NCBI GenBank assembly: GCA_031266615.1 | Contig: JAISAR010000006.1 | Location: forward strand, 18,186 to 82,185 | Direction: 5' to 3' | Length of the DNA: 64,000 bases | Origin: Rickettsiales bacterium | Lineage (GTDB): Bacteria > Pseudomonadota > Alphaproteobacteria > Rickettsiales > Anaplasmataceae | Part shown: in pieces, positions 46,975-55,774 of the stretch | Layout: each line of letters begins with the position of its first letter | Numbering within the stretch: position 1 is the stretch's first letter | Program-made: the position numbers and the translations under genes | The notes under the pieces: model-generated | The model's input: only the letters and a program-made list of their open reading frames with translations | What the model was told of the DNA's origin: nothing | Databases searched by the model: none

Positions 46975-47769
46975 CTAAATGCGTGCACCAAAACTGATTA
47001 GGTATTCCGCTACGTCTTCACCTGGAGTAACCAAGCTCAGTGGTGTCTTGCCTTCCTTGTCTTTGGCATTTATATTTGCTCCATTTTCCACAAGACATTC
47101 GACCATTTCGAGGTTACAACCTTCAGCGGCTATATGTAGTGCAGTGGTGCCATCTTCAGTTGTAGCATTTACATCGGCTCCCATCTCTATTAGATACCAT
47201 GCCATGTCGAGTTCATCTCGCTCAACGGCGTAGAGTAAAGGTGTCCAGCCGTTTTCCCCCGCAAAATTTACATTAACTTCTTTCTCCCATACCAAATATC
47301 CAACAACGCCCAAATGGCCACATAATATTGCTATTTCCAACAGATTATTACCATCGTAAGTGCTACCTTTTCGGTTCATCAGGTACTTTATAATATCCAG
47401 GTTACCACCTACAACAGCTTGACCAAATAAAGTAAGACCACGTTCGTCGGCTGTCATAGGATCAATACCCAGCACCTCTACAAAATATCTGACCAATTTT
47501 ACAGGACCACGTTTGAACGTGTGAGACACAGGAGTGTCTTTTGCGCAGTAATTAGTAATACTAAGGTCAGCACCTCTACTTATTAGAGATTTTACTAAAT
47601 CAATGTCTCCTGAATGTACAGCATGATGCAAAGGAGTCCAACCATTCTCATCTTGAGCATTCAAAAGATCTTTTTCAGTAGCTAAAGATGTTTTGCCTAC
47701 AATACTAGCATCTTTGACATTTAGATGTTGTGCTGTATTAGTATTTTGTTCAACATATACTTTTGTCAT
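46975..47769 (-). CDS. Ankyrin-repeat protein, tandem copy B
   Basis: The 264-residue protein is a paralogue of 46003-46812. It has about six ankyrin repeats and a divergent first 35 residues that include a short Asn/Thr-rich stretch. Identity to copy A is highest in the C-terminal half, including the N-G-W-T-P-L-L-x-A-V-E-R-D-E-L-D segment. GAGGTT lies upstream of the ATG as in copy A. The duplication has diverged most in the N-terminal repeats. Confidence 0.83.
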   Translation of the reverse strand: MTKVYVEQNTNTAQHLNVKDASIVGKTSLATEKDLLNAQDENGWTPLHHAVHSGDIDLVKSLISRGADLSITNYCAKDTPVSHTFKRGPVKLVRYFVEVLGIDPMTADERGLTLFGQAVVGGNLDIIKYLMNRKGSTYDGNNLLEIAILCGHLGVVGYLVWEKEVNVNFAGENGWTPLLYAVERDELDMAWYLIEMGADVNATTEDGTTALHIAAEGCNLEMVECLVENGANINAKDKEGKTPLSLVTPGEDVAEYLISFGARI

Positions 47770-47819
47770 GATATAACCTCACTACTAAATTAATAAAACT
47801 ATTCCATTCTACAGATACA

Positions 47820-47937
47820 GACATTATTTTTTTATTAACTGCGGTACCCGTATAAATTCCTATTCTCATGGCCAACTCTCGTGATAAGGGCATCTCCAAT
47901 TGTATTAATATCTTATGCATATTAATTAACAAACTCA
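47820..47937. repeat. Upstream spacer duplicated with the ankyrin genes, copy B
   Basis: Partner of 46840-46970, with the same landmarks (TTATTAACTGCG, CGTGATAAGGG, ATCTTATGCATA). It extends to the end of the small gene at 47935. Confidence 0.65.
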
Positions 47938-48180
47938 CTTTTCTACATCTTTGTAACAATTTTCTATAACAACAGCTATTTCATTCAACCTCTTTGCGTG
48001 TTCAACGTCTGCTACGTTCCTACGCATTTCCTTCAGCACCTTTACACGAAGAGCTTGCCTTTCTTGCTTATCAAGTAGATCGCAATATGTCTTCACTTGT
48101 TCAGGAGTCTGTGATAGTAACAGTGCTAATATATTATCGCTTGATTCTCTACGGTTATTGTTATTATTGTTCATAAACAC
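47935..48180 (-). CDS. Small uncharacterised protein with the RadC-type promoter
   Basis: In this 81-residue protein, an Asn-run start (M-x-M-N-N-N-N-N-N) is followed by a helical, Leu/Arg-rich body (L-L-S-Q-T-P-E-Q-V-K, R-V-K-V-L-K-E-M-R). I do not recognise it. Its N-terminal Asn run and its upstream region (48215-48270) resemble those of the RadC-like gene at 32989-33657, but the rest of the protein does not. It may be a different gene under the same control, or a fusion of that 5' region to another fragment. ATG at 48180 or 48174. Confidence 0.6.
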   Translation of the reverse strand: MFMNNNNNNRRESSDNILALLLSQTPEQVKTYCDLLDKQERQALRVKVLKEMRRNVADVEHAKRLNEIAVVIENCYKDVEK

Positions 48181-48214
48181 TCACTAATTAATAATAGAAT
48201 TCTTTTAAATATTT

Positions 48215-48270
48215 ACTACTACTTTTTTAGTAGTCTTGGCATAAAACCATCCATTTTGGCGGAAGTCAAG
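48215..48270 (-). promoter_or_regulatory. Second copy of the shared promoter/palindrome block
   Basis: A palindrome ACTACT-8 bases-AGTAGT (48215-48234) precedes a 36-base block that matches 33724-33756 and flanks, including TTGACT on the minus strand. It lies 35 bases upstream of the small gene. Confidence 0.55.
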
Positions 48271-48386
48271 AGATTTTTTAAATATTTATTTGTTGTTAAT
48301 AATAGTGAGGATATTAATATATCGACTTCGAAAGCGCAGTTGTAATATAAGTAAGAAATAATTTGATTGTAAAAACTGATTATGGA

Positions 48387-48414
48387 TTGATCATTTTTCT
48401 AATTATAGTATAAT
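48387..48414 (+). promoter_or_regulatory. Candidate promoter for the large ankyrin gene
   Basis: TTGATC (48387-48392) and TATAAT (48409-48414) are 16 bases apart, ending 26 bases before the ATG at 48441. A GAGGT Shine-Dalgarno is at about 48429-48433. Confidence 0.45.
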
Positions 48415-48440
48415 GAAATAAATGGTTTGAGGTAAAAATC

Positions 48441-50171
48441 ATGGAACATGAACAGTGGTTAGAAATACTAAGTGCAGTAAATGCTGATAATGATTTAAAT
48501 GGGAATAACGTAATTAGAAAAATAGAAGAGAAGCTAAAAGTAGCAGATCCAAGCGTACATGAAGAATGGAAAAAAAACCGTTTTGAAATAAATCATCTAT
48601 TTAAGTTTGCTTACGATTATGGCAACGATTACCAAACATTGTTAGGTTTTGTTGCTAAGAACGGCTATACAAATATAGCAAAAGCTCTCTTAGATAAAGA
48701 GATCGATGTTAATAAACCAAATGAGTATAAAAGTACTCCATTACTTTTAGCTACTAAAAATGGCCATATAGAAATAGCTAGAGCTCTGATAGGCAAAGGA
48801 GCTGACATTAATAAACCAAACAAATATAGAAGAACTCCATTAATCTGTGCAGCTAACAATGGCCACATAGAAATAGTAAAAGCTCTAATGGGCAAAGGAG
48901 CGAATATTAATATGGTAGATGAAAATTGCTGGACTCCTTTGCATTGTGCTACTTATGGTGGTCACTTAGACGTAGTAAGGTACCTGATAGACGAGAAAAG
49001 TGCTGATTTTACTGTTGTTAATGAGAATGGTAGTACTCCATTACATCTTGCAGCTTATAGTGGGAATTTAGATATAGTAAAATATCTGACAGACGAGAAA
49101 GATGCTGATCTTACTGTTGTTGATAAGAATGGTCGGACTCCTTTGTACTATGCTGCTTATGGTTATTTAGACATAGTGAGGTATTTAGTAGATGAGAAAA
49201 AAGCTGACCTCACTGTTGCTGACAAGGAAGGCTGGACTCCTTTATATTGTGCTGCCGGTGGTGGTTACTTAGATGTAGTAAGGTACCTAATAGATGAAAA
49301 AAAAGCTAATTTTATAGTTGCTAATGAAGAAGGCTGGACTCCTTTATATCTTGCCACTCTTAACAGGGGTAAATTAGATGTGGTAGAATACCTAGTAAGT
49401 AAAGGTGCAGATGTTAATATCGTTACCAGTAAAGGTAGAACCCCCTTGAGTGGTGCTACATGTAGCGGCAAATTAGATGTAGTAAAATATCTTGTAGAAG
49501 AAAAAGGGGCTAATATTAATACTAGAGATGAAAATTATCATACTGTTCTATGTCCAGCTGTTGAAAAAGGACATTTAGATGTAGCAAAGTATCTCATAGA
49601 AGAAAAAAGAATGGATACTAATGTTAAAGACATAGGGGGTAGAACTATTCTACATCTTGCTGTCCACAGTGGTAATTTAGATATGGTAAAATACCTTATA
49701 GAGGAAAAGGGTATCAAACAATACATAAACACTAGAAGAATTGATAATCGTTGGACTACTTTGCATGAAGCTACTTCTAAAGGCTACCTGGAAATAGCAG
49801 AATTTCTTATAAGTGAAGGAGCTATAGTAAATGCGGGTGATAAATACTATAATACTTCTCTACATAAAGCGGCTATAAGGGGAGACTTGGATGTAGCAAA
49901 ACTACTTGTGAGTAAAGGTGCAAAGCTTAATCCGAGAAATAGTAATGGCTTCACACCTTTGCATTGTGCTACTAAAAAAGGTCATTTAGGTATGGTGAAG
50001 TTCCTAGTGGAAAAAGGAGCTAACATTAATATTAAAGATAATTATAATAATACTCCTAAGGATTTAGCTGTTAAACAAGGTAGAGAAGATATTATAGAAT
50101 TTTTTAGCAGTATACCTTGTACTAGTCTTGAAGGAGTTTCTGTTCGCAGTGGTAATAAATTGCAGAAGTAA
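48441..50171 (+). CDS. Large ankyrin-repeat protein with a conserved N-terminal module
   Basis: In this 576-residue protein, residues 1-55 form a non-ankyrin module (W-L-E-I-L-S-A-V-N-A ... N-x-I-R-K-I-E-E-K-L ... E-E-W). The same module begins the ankyrin protein at 60365. About 14-15 ankyrin repeats fill residues 70-560; many have the longer L-I-D-E-K-x-A-D-L/F-T-V-V variant. The C-terminus is short and polar. No membrane segment or signal peptide. It stands between the small gene at 47935 (divergent) and a membrane protein (convergent). Repeat order suggests recent internal duplication around residues 170-300. Confidence 0.9.
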   Translation: MEHEQWLEILSAVNADNDLNGNNVIRKIEEKLKVADPSVHEEWKKNRFEINHLFKFAYDYGNDYQTLLGFVAKNGYTNIAKALLDKEIDVNKPNEYKSTPLLLATKNGHIEIARALIGKGADINKPNKYRRTPLICAANNGHIEIVKALMGKGANINMVDENCWTPLHCATYGGHLDVVRYLIDEKSADFTVVNENGSTPLHLAAYSGNLDIVKYLTDEKDADLTVVDKNGRTPLYYAAYGYLDIVRYLVDEKKADLTVADKEGWTPLYCAAGGGYLDVVRYLIDEKKANFIVANEEGWTPLYLATLNRGKLDVVEYLVSKGADVNIVTSKGRTPLSGATCSGKLDVVKYLVEEKGANINTRDENYHTVLCPAVEKGHLDVAKYLIEEKRMDTNVKDIGGRTILHLAVHSGNLDMVKYLIEEKGIKQYINTRRIDNRWTTLHEATSKGYLEIAEFLISEGAIVNAGDKYYNTSLHKAAIRGDLDVAKLLVSKGAKLNPRNSNGFTPLHCATKKGHLGMVKFLVEKGANINIKDNYNNTPKDLAVKQGREDIIEFFSSIPCTSLEGVSVRSGNKLQK

Positions 50172-50255
50172 ATTTTGGGGGCTATTCAGAACGCTAACTT
50201 ATACCTTCATAACTAAGGATTAGAGCTAAGATATCTTACGTTGTGAGTATGCAAG

Positions 50256-50855
50256 TTAGCGTTTAAGCGTAGTTGGGCTGGAAAGAGATTTAACATCATG
50301 TTGTTCTACGTTTTCCACTTTTTCAAGCTTCGTATTTGGCCTTAAAATGCTGTACAACGCTAAACCCATACACGCTAATCCAACAATCCCGCCAACTACC
50401 GCTATAACGTGCATTTCCAGGATGTACAACGCAACACTACTCACTAATAACGCTGTACCAACAAAACTAGCCAGGATTATTTGTCTTTGCTGCGCTATTT
50501 TTATTGATGGTTTTTCTTTTACAGCATCACATGGCTTTACTTCAGCTAGAGAGAGGCTGTCAGAGGCGTTTGGCTCTTGCATAGTAGTTTCTTCGACATT
50601 GTCAGCTATAGGAGTATTTTGATCTTCTATAGGTGTTATATTACTATTGTCACATGATTCAGCTGTTGCAACAGTTGGAGGTAGAATTTGCTGTTCTATG
50701 GTTGTTTCTACATTAAGAATACTTTCTGAAGGTTTTTCGATCTCCTCTAAAAAGTCCTTATTGCTGGAAGCGTTCGGCTCTTTTGAAGCAGTGGTACCCT
50801 TCCAATTTTTGAACTTTTTAGCAATAGCTTTTCCTATTTTCTTTGGTGTTTTCAT
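50256..50855 (-). CDS. Membrane protein with basic N-terminus, unknown function
   Basis: In this 199-residue protein, residues 1-22 are basic (K-K-I-G-K-A-I-A-K-K-F-K). A long acidic/Ser/Thr-rich stretch follows to about residue 128. Two membrane helices (about 130-148 and 150-172) and a polar tail complete it. Similar two-helix modules end the ankyrin protein at 60365. The start has AGGAG seven bases upstream. I do not recognise a family. The layout would suit a membrane-inserted effector, but there is no direct evidence. Confidence 0.6.
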   Translation of the reverse strand: MKTPKKIGKAIAKKFKNWKGTTASKEPNASSNKDFLEEIEKPSESILNVETTIEQQILPPTVATAESCDNSNITPIEDQNTPIADNVEETTMQEPNASDSLSLAEVKPCDAVKEKPSIKIAQQRQIILASFVGTALLVSSVALYILEMHVIAVVGGIVGLACMGLALYSILRPNTKLEKVENVEQHDVKSLSSPTTLKR

Positions 50856-51037
50856 GATGTTTCTCCTTTAAAATGTGTTGACTTAGTCGTGGTAGTTGAA
50901 ATAGCAAACCGTAGAAACTTTGCTTTAATCTTTTTTATAAGTTCTCAATGTAACGTTTGAGTCACTTACAAAGGCAGGGCAGCATACCTACAGCACACCA
51001 ACCCCACGTTTCTTACTTTTTCACATCCAGCCTTAAA

Positions 51038-51838
51038 TTAGCAACGCGATGAAACCGGCCAGTTACTAGTTCGTGTTCTGTTACTACCGTCAAAACGTAG
51101 AGAGCTCAGTAACTGGTCAAGCGGCTGTACCTCATCCAACTCACTACCTGGATGGCTTGCTTCTCTTGATCCGGCTACTTTGGTTTGATACCTTTTTTCC
51201 ATTTCTCTTTCTCTATTACATCTTTTTTCTAATGAAGTGAGAATATATTTCTCTGTGCCTTTGTTACTAATTGTGTTACCCTCTAGGTAAATTGCAGTAA
51301 GATGTATAAAATTCCCATTAGCTAAGGCCTTTACACCTCTTTCACCAATTTTGTTAGCTCTTAAATCAAGTGTAGTAAGATTTGAAAGATCAGCTAATGC
51401 CTCTGCTCCTTTGTCACCAATCTTGTTATCATCTAGATAAAGTTCAGTAAGATTTAAAAGATTAGCTAAGGCCTTTGCGCCCTTGTCACCGATTTTGTTG
51501 CCTTGTAAATTAAGCATAGTAAGATGTGTAAGATTAGCTAAGGCCTTTGCACCTCTGTCACCAGTACTATTATTCCTTAAACCAAGTGCAGTAAGATGTG
51601 TAAGATTGGCTAAGGCCTTTGCTCCTTTGCCACCAACTTTGTTGCCGTGTAAATCAAGCTCAGTAAGATATGTAAGATTAGCTAAAGCCTCTGCTCCTTT
51701 GTCACCAATTCTTGTACTTTTTAAACTAAGTTTTGTAATGTGTGCATTATCTTGTAAAAAACTTACTAGCTCGCTTATATCGATTGTAGTGTTCGATATT
51801 TCTAAAGCGTCACCTTTTACATATTGACTAAAATCCAC
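51038..51838 (-). CDS. Leucine-rich-repeat protein (RI-like), GTG start
   Basis: In this 266-residue protein, residues 30-200 are seven to eight 24-residue leucine-rich repeats of the ribonuclease-inhibitor type (L-T-x-L-D-L-x-x-N-K-I-G-D-K-G-A-K-A-L-A-N-L). The repeats are strikingly uniform. The N-terminal 30 residues are a cap and the last 65 a polar Arg/Ser-rich tail. The start codon is GTG at 51838, supported by GGGAGG upstream. LRR proteins bind other proteins; this eukaryote-like type is common in intracellular bacteria as a host-interaction module. The frame is intact. Confidence 0.85.
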   Translation of the reverse strand: MDFSQYVKGDALEISNTTIDISELVSFLQDNAHITKLSLKSTRIGDKGAEALANLTYLTELDLHGNKVGGKGAKALANLTHLTALGLRNNSTGDRGAKALANLTHLTMLNLQGNKIGDKGAKALANLLNLTELYLDDNKIGDKGAEALADLSNLTTLDLRANKIGERGVKALANGNFIHLTAIYLEGNTISNKGTEKYILTSLEKRCNREREMEKRYQTKVAGSREASHPGSELDEVQPLDQLLSSLRFDGSNRTRTSNWPVSSRC

Positions 51839-52092
51839 TTTACCCTCCCATTAATATATTATGGGAATACCTTAGATGGCATTTCAGTAGCTGTCAACCA
51901 CTTTATATAATGCTAAAAAATATATAAGATTCATATGTAAAGACGCTCACATACCTCTTTTCTAAGCAGCTTTTTCTGTCGAGCCGCAGAACTTCTCGAG
52001 CTGTTCACTCCATAATAACGGTATTTTGGTTTTCCTGAAGTCCATCAATTTTAGATGGTCTGGTTGGGCCCCATTCAATTACATCGGCTTAT

Positions 52093-52323
52093 TTAAGCAG
52101 CATTAGCACGTTTTGGTCTTTTGTAGATGAGTAATTCTCTAGGAATAATCCTATTGAATTCTATGATATTATTTTTTGTATCATTGTACTCATTATCATG
52201 ATAAGGGTGACGGCGAAGGTTGTCAAGTAGTTTTTTTCGTTTCTGTTGGATGACGTTATAACTTTTTTTCACTTTCGTCTGTCTGCTTTCTGTGTAGTGG
52301 GAATTGGTATAAGTTGCTTGCAA
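52093..52323 (-). CDS. Small basic protein, unassigned
   Basis: The 76-residue protein is Lys/Arg/Asn-rich, without a family I know (Y-N-V-I-Q-Q-K-R-K-K-L-L). No good Shine-Dalgarno precedes it. Directly downstream (51985-52092) are short open pieces resembling the end of a transposase. It could therefore be a piece of a decayed insertion sequence, or not a real gene. Confidence 0.3.
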   Translation of the reverse strand: MQATYTNSHYTESRQTKVKKSYNVIQQKRKKLLDNLRRHPYHDNEYNDTKNNIIEFNRIIPRELLIYKRPKRANAA

Positions 52324-52344
52324 ATGTAAGTAACTTATACTTCT

Positions 52345-52857
52345 ATGATGAACAATACAATATTATCAAGAAATTTCTACGAGCGGCCGACTTTGGTTGT
52401 AGCTGGAGAGTTATTGGGAAAAGTCCTCAAATTTTCCAACTTTAGTGGAATAATAACTGAAGTTGAAGCCTATATAGGAATGGATGATCCAGCTTGTCAC
52501 GCAGCACGAGGCTATACTGATCGAACCTCGGTAATGTTTGGTATGCCGGGGTTTTCGTACGTATACTTTATATATGGAATGTACTACTGTTTAAACATCG
52601 TAACAGAAACAGAAGGGTTCCCAGCAGCAGTGTTAATAAGGGAATTGAAGCTCATCGAACCGCTTGAGGCAAATCTAGGTGGACCAGGAATACTGTGCAA
52701 AAAGTTGAATATTACCAAAGAACACAACAAACAAGACCTCACTATAAGCCACGAATTTTGTGTTTACGAATCTCACCTCAAACCAGATTATATTTGCACC
52801 CCAAGAATCGGAATTAGTAAAGGTAAAGAGAAATTTTGGCGATTTAAGATTTTCTAA
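52345..52857 (+). CDS. 3-methyladenine DNA glycosylase (AAG/MPG type)
   Basis: Base-excision repair enzyme that removes alkylated purines. The 170-residue protein has the family landmarks: F-Y-x-R-P-T-L-x-V-A-x-x-L-L-G-K, the catalytic region I-T-E-V-E-A-Y, C-H-A-A-R-G-x-T-x-R, and [13 protein letters not shown]. It is a little shorter than usual (190-200) at the C-terminus but ends on the expected P-R-I-G-I strand. It marks the left end of the ordinary chromosomal stretch. A hairpin follows its stop. Confidence 0.9.
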   Translation: MMNNTILSRNFYERPTLVVAGELLGKVLKFSNFSGIITEVEAYIGMDDPACHAARGYTDRTSVMFGMPGFSYVYFIYGMYYCLNIVTETEGFPAAVLIRELKLIEPLEANLGGPGILCKKLNITKEHNKQDLTISHEFCVYESHLKPDYICTPRIGISKGKEKFWRFKIF

Positions 52858-52862
52858 CTTTG

Positions 52863-52895
52863 ATGTTATTCCCGTGCGCAGCACGAGAGTAACAT
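52863..52895. terminator. Bidirectional hairpin between convergent genes
   Basis: ATGTTATTCCCGTGC (52863-52877) pairs with GCACGAGAGTAACAT (52881-52895) with two mismatches and a three-base loop. The position between two convergent stops fits a terminator; there is no T-run. It may be one of the small palindromic elements common in Wolbachia. Confidence 0.5.
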
Positions 52896-52905
52896 GCAAA
52901 ATACT

Positions 52906-53778
52906 TTAGTGGAACTTAACAAGTTTATCTATAGTCTTAGTAATGATTCTTGGAGTATCTGGAGAAACTTTCGAATTAAGCCTATTTAGCTGCTCTATAG
53001 CAGACTCACTATTCTCGTTTGTTATAAAATCACATAGAATGTTTTCTATACCCTTAGTAATGTTTTCATACTTTCTCAAAGGATGATTGTGTGGATATCT
53101 ATTAATGGTTTTGATGCTGGAATACTCAACAAAAGCTTGATCCTTAAAAGCAAGTTGTCTCAATTTCTCTTTGAGTTTTGCTTCTTCCTCTTGTGCTAAG
53201 AGGCTAGATTTTATCAGTGATTTTATAACCGAATTTATAGCCTGGTGTATCTCAGAATGTACTACAACATTAATAGTATTTTCTTCTACTATGCAATTAT
53301 AAATACTTTTCTCGCTCTTTAGCAACTCTATGAACATTCTGCTATTTTGAGAACTTAGCTCCAAATCCTTTTCACTCATAGGAGTTATTATAAAGGTGTT
53401 CTTATTTACTCTAATGTTATACTGTGGAGAGCCCTCAAAAAGGGAAAACGCTATATCCTTAGATTCAAGTGCATTATTGTATGCAGAAAAGAGAGTGTGT
53501 GCTATAACGTTGCTTGGTACCTTCATTCCATGTTTACTCAAGTGATGTAATACATTTTCAACATCATGATACGTAAAGCCTGAACTTTTCAGTAAATCAA
53601 CACCCTCCACGCTGTTGTGTTGTTTATACTCTATTCTTACCTCCTCTGTAAAAAGTGTTTTTGCCGCTATATGCTTATCAAGTACTGTAAAAATTTTGAT
53701 GAAATTCTCTAAGTCTTGTTTGTCAACTAGTTCGATACTAATTAAGCCCTTACTAACAATTGAAATATTTTGTGTCAT
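52906..53778 (-). CDS. Conserved-looking hypothetical protein
   Basis: The 290-residue soluble protein has no signal peptide or membrane helix. It is mixed alpha/beta with a coiled-coil-prone segment at about residues 195-215 (L-A-Q-E-E-E-A-K-L-K-E-K-L). I do not recognise a domain. It is transcribed separately from the glutaredoxin gene upstream (117-base gap). Its codon use and full-length frame indicate a real gene. Confidence 0.7.
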   Translation of the reverse strand: MTQNISIVSKGLISIELVDKQDLENFIKIFTVLDKHIAAKTLFTEEVRIEYKQHNSVEGVDLLKSSGFTYHDVENVLHHLSKHGMKVPSNVIAHTLFSAYNNALESKDIAFSLFEGSPQYNIRVNKNTFIITPMSEKDLELSSQNSRMFIELLKSEKSIYNCIVEENTINVVVHSEIHQAINSVIKSLIKSSLLAQEEEAKLKEKLRQLAFKDQAFVEYSSIKTINRYPHNHPLRKYENITKGIENILCDFITNENSESAIEQLNRLNSKVSPDTPRIITKTIDKLVKFH

Positions 53779-53894
53779 TTTCGCTCACTAAAAAACTAAC
53801 TAAATGAATTGTATTTTTAATCCATTAAAATTTGTTTAAAATGAGCATACCAGCCCTTCATTCGTGCATTACATGGCAATAAAAGTAAGGAAAA

Positions 53895-54263
53895 TCACAT
53901 AAAATCGTCATGTGATGCTACACATTCTTCATATTCATCATTGCTGCTTGTGTAAGGTGTTACATCGGTTTTATCGTAACTGCTACTTAACATATCGTCT
54001 AACTTCCCTTCTCTTTCAAGGTCCATCAATTTGTCACATCCAGCAATATGATGTATATAATTGCCATTTTCATCAGTAATAAAAATTTGCGGAACTGTTC
54101 TAACGTTATATTTTGACTTTATGTCATTAAACAAATCCGGGCTTTTAAGCACATCGATTTCTTCATATTCCACACCTTTTGCATCCAGCAACTCCTTTGC
54201 TCTCTTACAGAACGGGCAATACTGCTTTACATATATTACAACCTTTCCTTTAATATTTTTCAT
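53895..54263 (-). CDS. grxC: Glutaredoxin (dithiol, Grx3 type) with C-terminal extension
   Basis: Thiol-disulfide oxidoreductase using glutathione. The 122-residue protein has the active site C16-P-F-C19, the cis-proline loop T-V-P-Q-I-F-I, and the G-x-x-x-G-C-D-x-L-x-x-L glutathione-binding turn. The first 85 residues are a complete glutaredoxin. The last 35 are an acidic, Ser/Asp-rich tail not normally present. GGAGA precedes the ATG. Divergent from ribF. Confidence 0.92.
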   Translation of the reverse strand: MKNIKGKVVIYVKQYCPFCKRAKELLDAKGVEYEEIDVLKSPDLFNDIKSKYNVRTVPQIFITDENGNYIHHIAGCDKLMDLEREGKLDDMLSSSYDKTDVTPYTSSNDEYEECVASHDDFM

Positions 54264-54309
54264 GATTTATCTCCATAGTTTATAAAATATAATTATTATA
54301 TATAGAAAT

Positions 54310-55263
54310 ATGTATAATATATCAAATTGTATGAAAATTATTTATAATTGTGAGCAGGAGATAGAAAATAACGTAGCATTAACCTTTGGAAATTTTGATG
54401 GCGTTCATTTAGGGCATGAACTTGCAATTTCTACTCTAAAGAAAGTAGCGCAAGAAAGAGGACTACCCTCTGCAATTTTAACTTTTGAGCCCCACCCATC
54501 AACAGTCTTATTTAGCAGAAACAACTTTAGATTGATAAACCAAGAACGAAAAAAGGAACTGATTAGCAGCTATGGTATAGATTACTTATATACTATCAAT
54601 TTCAATGAAGGTTTTTCTCAAATCAGCTGCAATGACTTCATTAGTAAGATCCTGATAGGCAAATATAGCGCTAAACACATAGTCATTGGAAAAAGTTGTA
54701 CTTTTGGTCACAAACGATTGGGTAATACATTGACCCTAAGGAAACATTCTGAAACGTATGGATATTCTTTAACTGAATTAGAACCATTGATAATCGATGG
54801 AGAAATTTGCTCTTCTTCTTCAATCAGAGAGTATTTACAGAAGGGCGAAATAGAGATTGCTAATAAATTGCTCGGCAGACCTTATCAAGTCTCTGGTATT
54901 GTAACAAAAGGTGCATGCAGAGGTAGAGAAATAGGATTTCCAACTATAAACATTCCGATAGAAGACTGCATGATAAAACCCAAGTTTGGTACATATTATG
55001 CTAAGGCGGCATTTTCTGACAATAATCCAAATTGGCTATACGGAGTAGTCAACATTGGTATGAGACCTACGTTTAAGGATTTGAAAAAGCCCATAGTAGA
55101 AATGCACATATTCGATTTTAATAAAGATGTGTACGACTATAAGGTTAATATACAACTTTTAAAATTTATCAGGTCAGAAAAAAGATTCCATAGTATTGAC
55201 GAATTAACAAAACAGATAAATTATGATATACTTGAGGCTTATCAGTTGAGGACAAATTTATGA
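54310..55263 (+). CDS. ribF: Bifunctional riboflavin kinase/FAD synthetase RibF
   Basis: The protein phosphorylates riboflavin to FMN and adenylates it to FAD. The N-terminal nucleotidyltransferase has T-F-G-N-F-D-G-V-H-L-G-H and a later S-S-S-S-I-R-E. The C-terminal kinase domain has G-x-x-x-G-R-x-I-G-F-P-T and R-P-T-F near its end. The ATG at 54331 gives a more typical N-terminus than 54310; neither has a strong Shine-Dalgarno. The stop overlaps the start of lspA (ATGA). This gene order is common in Proteobacteria. Confidence 0.93.
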   Translation: MYNISNCMKIIYNCEQEIENNVALTFGNFDGVHLGHELAISTLKKVAQERGLPSAILTFEPHPSTVLFSRNNFRLINQERKKELISSYGIDYLYTINFNEGFSQISCNDFISKILIGKYSAKHIVIGKSCTFGHKRLGNTLTLRKHSETYGYSLTELEPLIIDGEICSSSSIREYLQKGEIEIANKLLGRPYQVSGIVTKGACRGREIGFPTINIPIEDCMIKPKFGTYYAKAAFSDNNPNWLYGVVNIGMRPTFKDLKKPIVEMHIFDFNKDVYDYKVNIQLLKFIRSEKRFHSIDELTKQINYDILEAYQLRTNL

Positions 55264-55736
55264 AAAAACTATGCTTAATTGTTATACTAGTTATAGTATT
55301 AACTGATCAGATGAGCAAATTGTACATAAACTCATTAATTGATGAAGGAGAGTCAATCGAAGTTGCTAGCTTTATAAAGCTAATTGAAGTATGGAATTCG
55401 GGGATTAGTTTTGGAATGTTTAGCACTTTACCATATAGCGATCTCTTTTTTTCAACATTTTCAACACTAATAATTAGCATACTCGCATACTTGATATACA
55501 AATCTAGCGATAAATTAACTTGTTTTGGTTTTTCTCTGATGATTGGTGGAGCAATCGGTAATGTAGTTGACAGGATCTACTGGGGAGCTGTATATGATTT
55601 CATATATTTTCATATTGGCAGTTGGTACTGGCCAGCTTTTAATCTAGCAGATATATATATAGCTTGCGGGATGTTTGTAGTGCTGTATAAGTGGTACATA
55701 TATGACAGATTCATTTCTAAACAAAATGAGGAATAA
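55260..55736 (+). CDS. lspA: Lipoprotein signal peptidase LspA
   Basis: Inner-membrane aspartic protease that removes signal peptides from diacylglyceryl prolipoproteins. In this 158-residue protein four membrane helices are visible. The catalytic aspartates are D104 in G-N-V-V-D-R and D131 in N-L-A-D-I-Y-I. The W-N-x-G-I-S-F-G-M motif is near residue 45. Translationally coupled to ribF by a four-base overlap, and followed after 38 bases by an M16 peptidase pair, so all four are probably one operon. Confidence 0.95.
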   Translation: MKKLCLIVILVIVLTDQMSKLYINSLIDEGESIEVASFIKLIEVWNSGISFGMFSTLPYSDLFFSTFSTLIISILAYLIYKSSDKLTCFGFSLMIGGAIGNVVDRIYWGAVYDFIYFHIGSWYWPAFNLADIYIACGMFVVLYKWYIYDRFISKQNEE

Positions 55737-55774
55737 AATTGTTGTTTCGAATTCAATTGTATTAGGTTAAGACA

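Noticed and set aside
51985..52092. Possible transposase C-terminus on the minus strand (A-D-V-I-E-W-G-P-T-R-P)
   Set aside because: Only about 25 codons with stops on both sides. The resemblance to integrase-core ends is too short to name an element.
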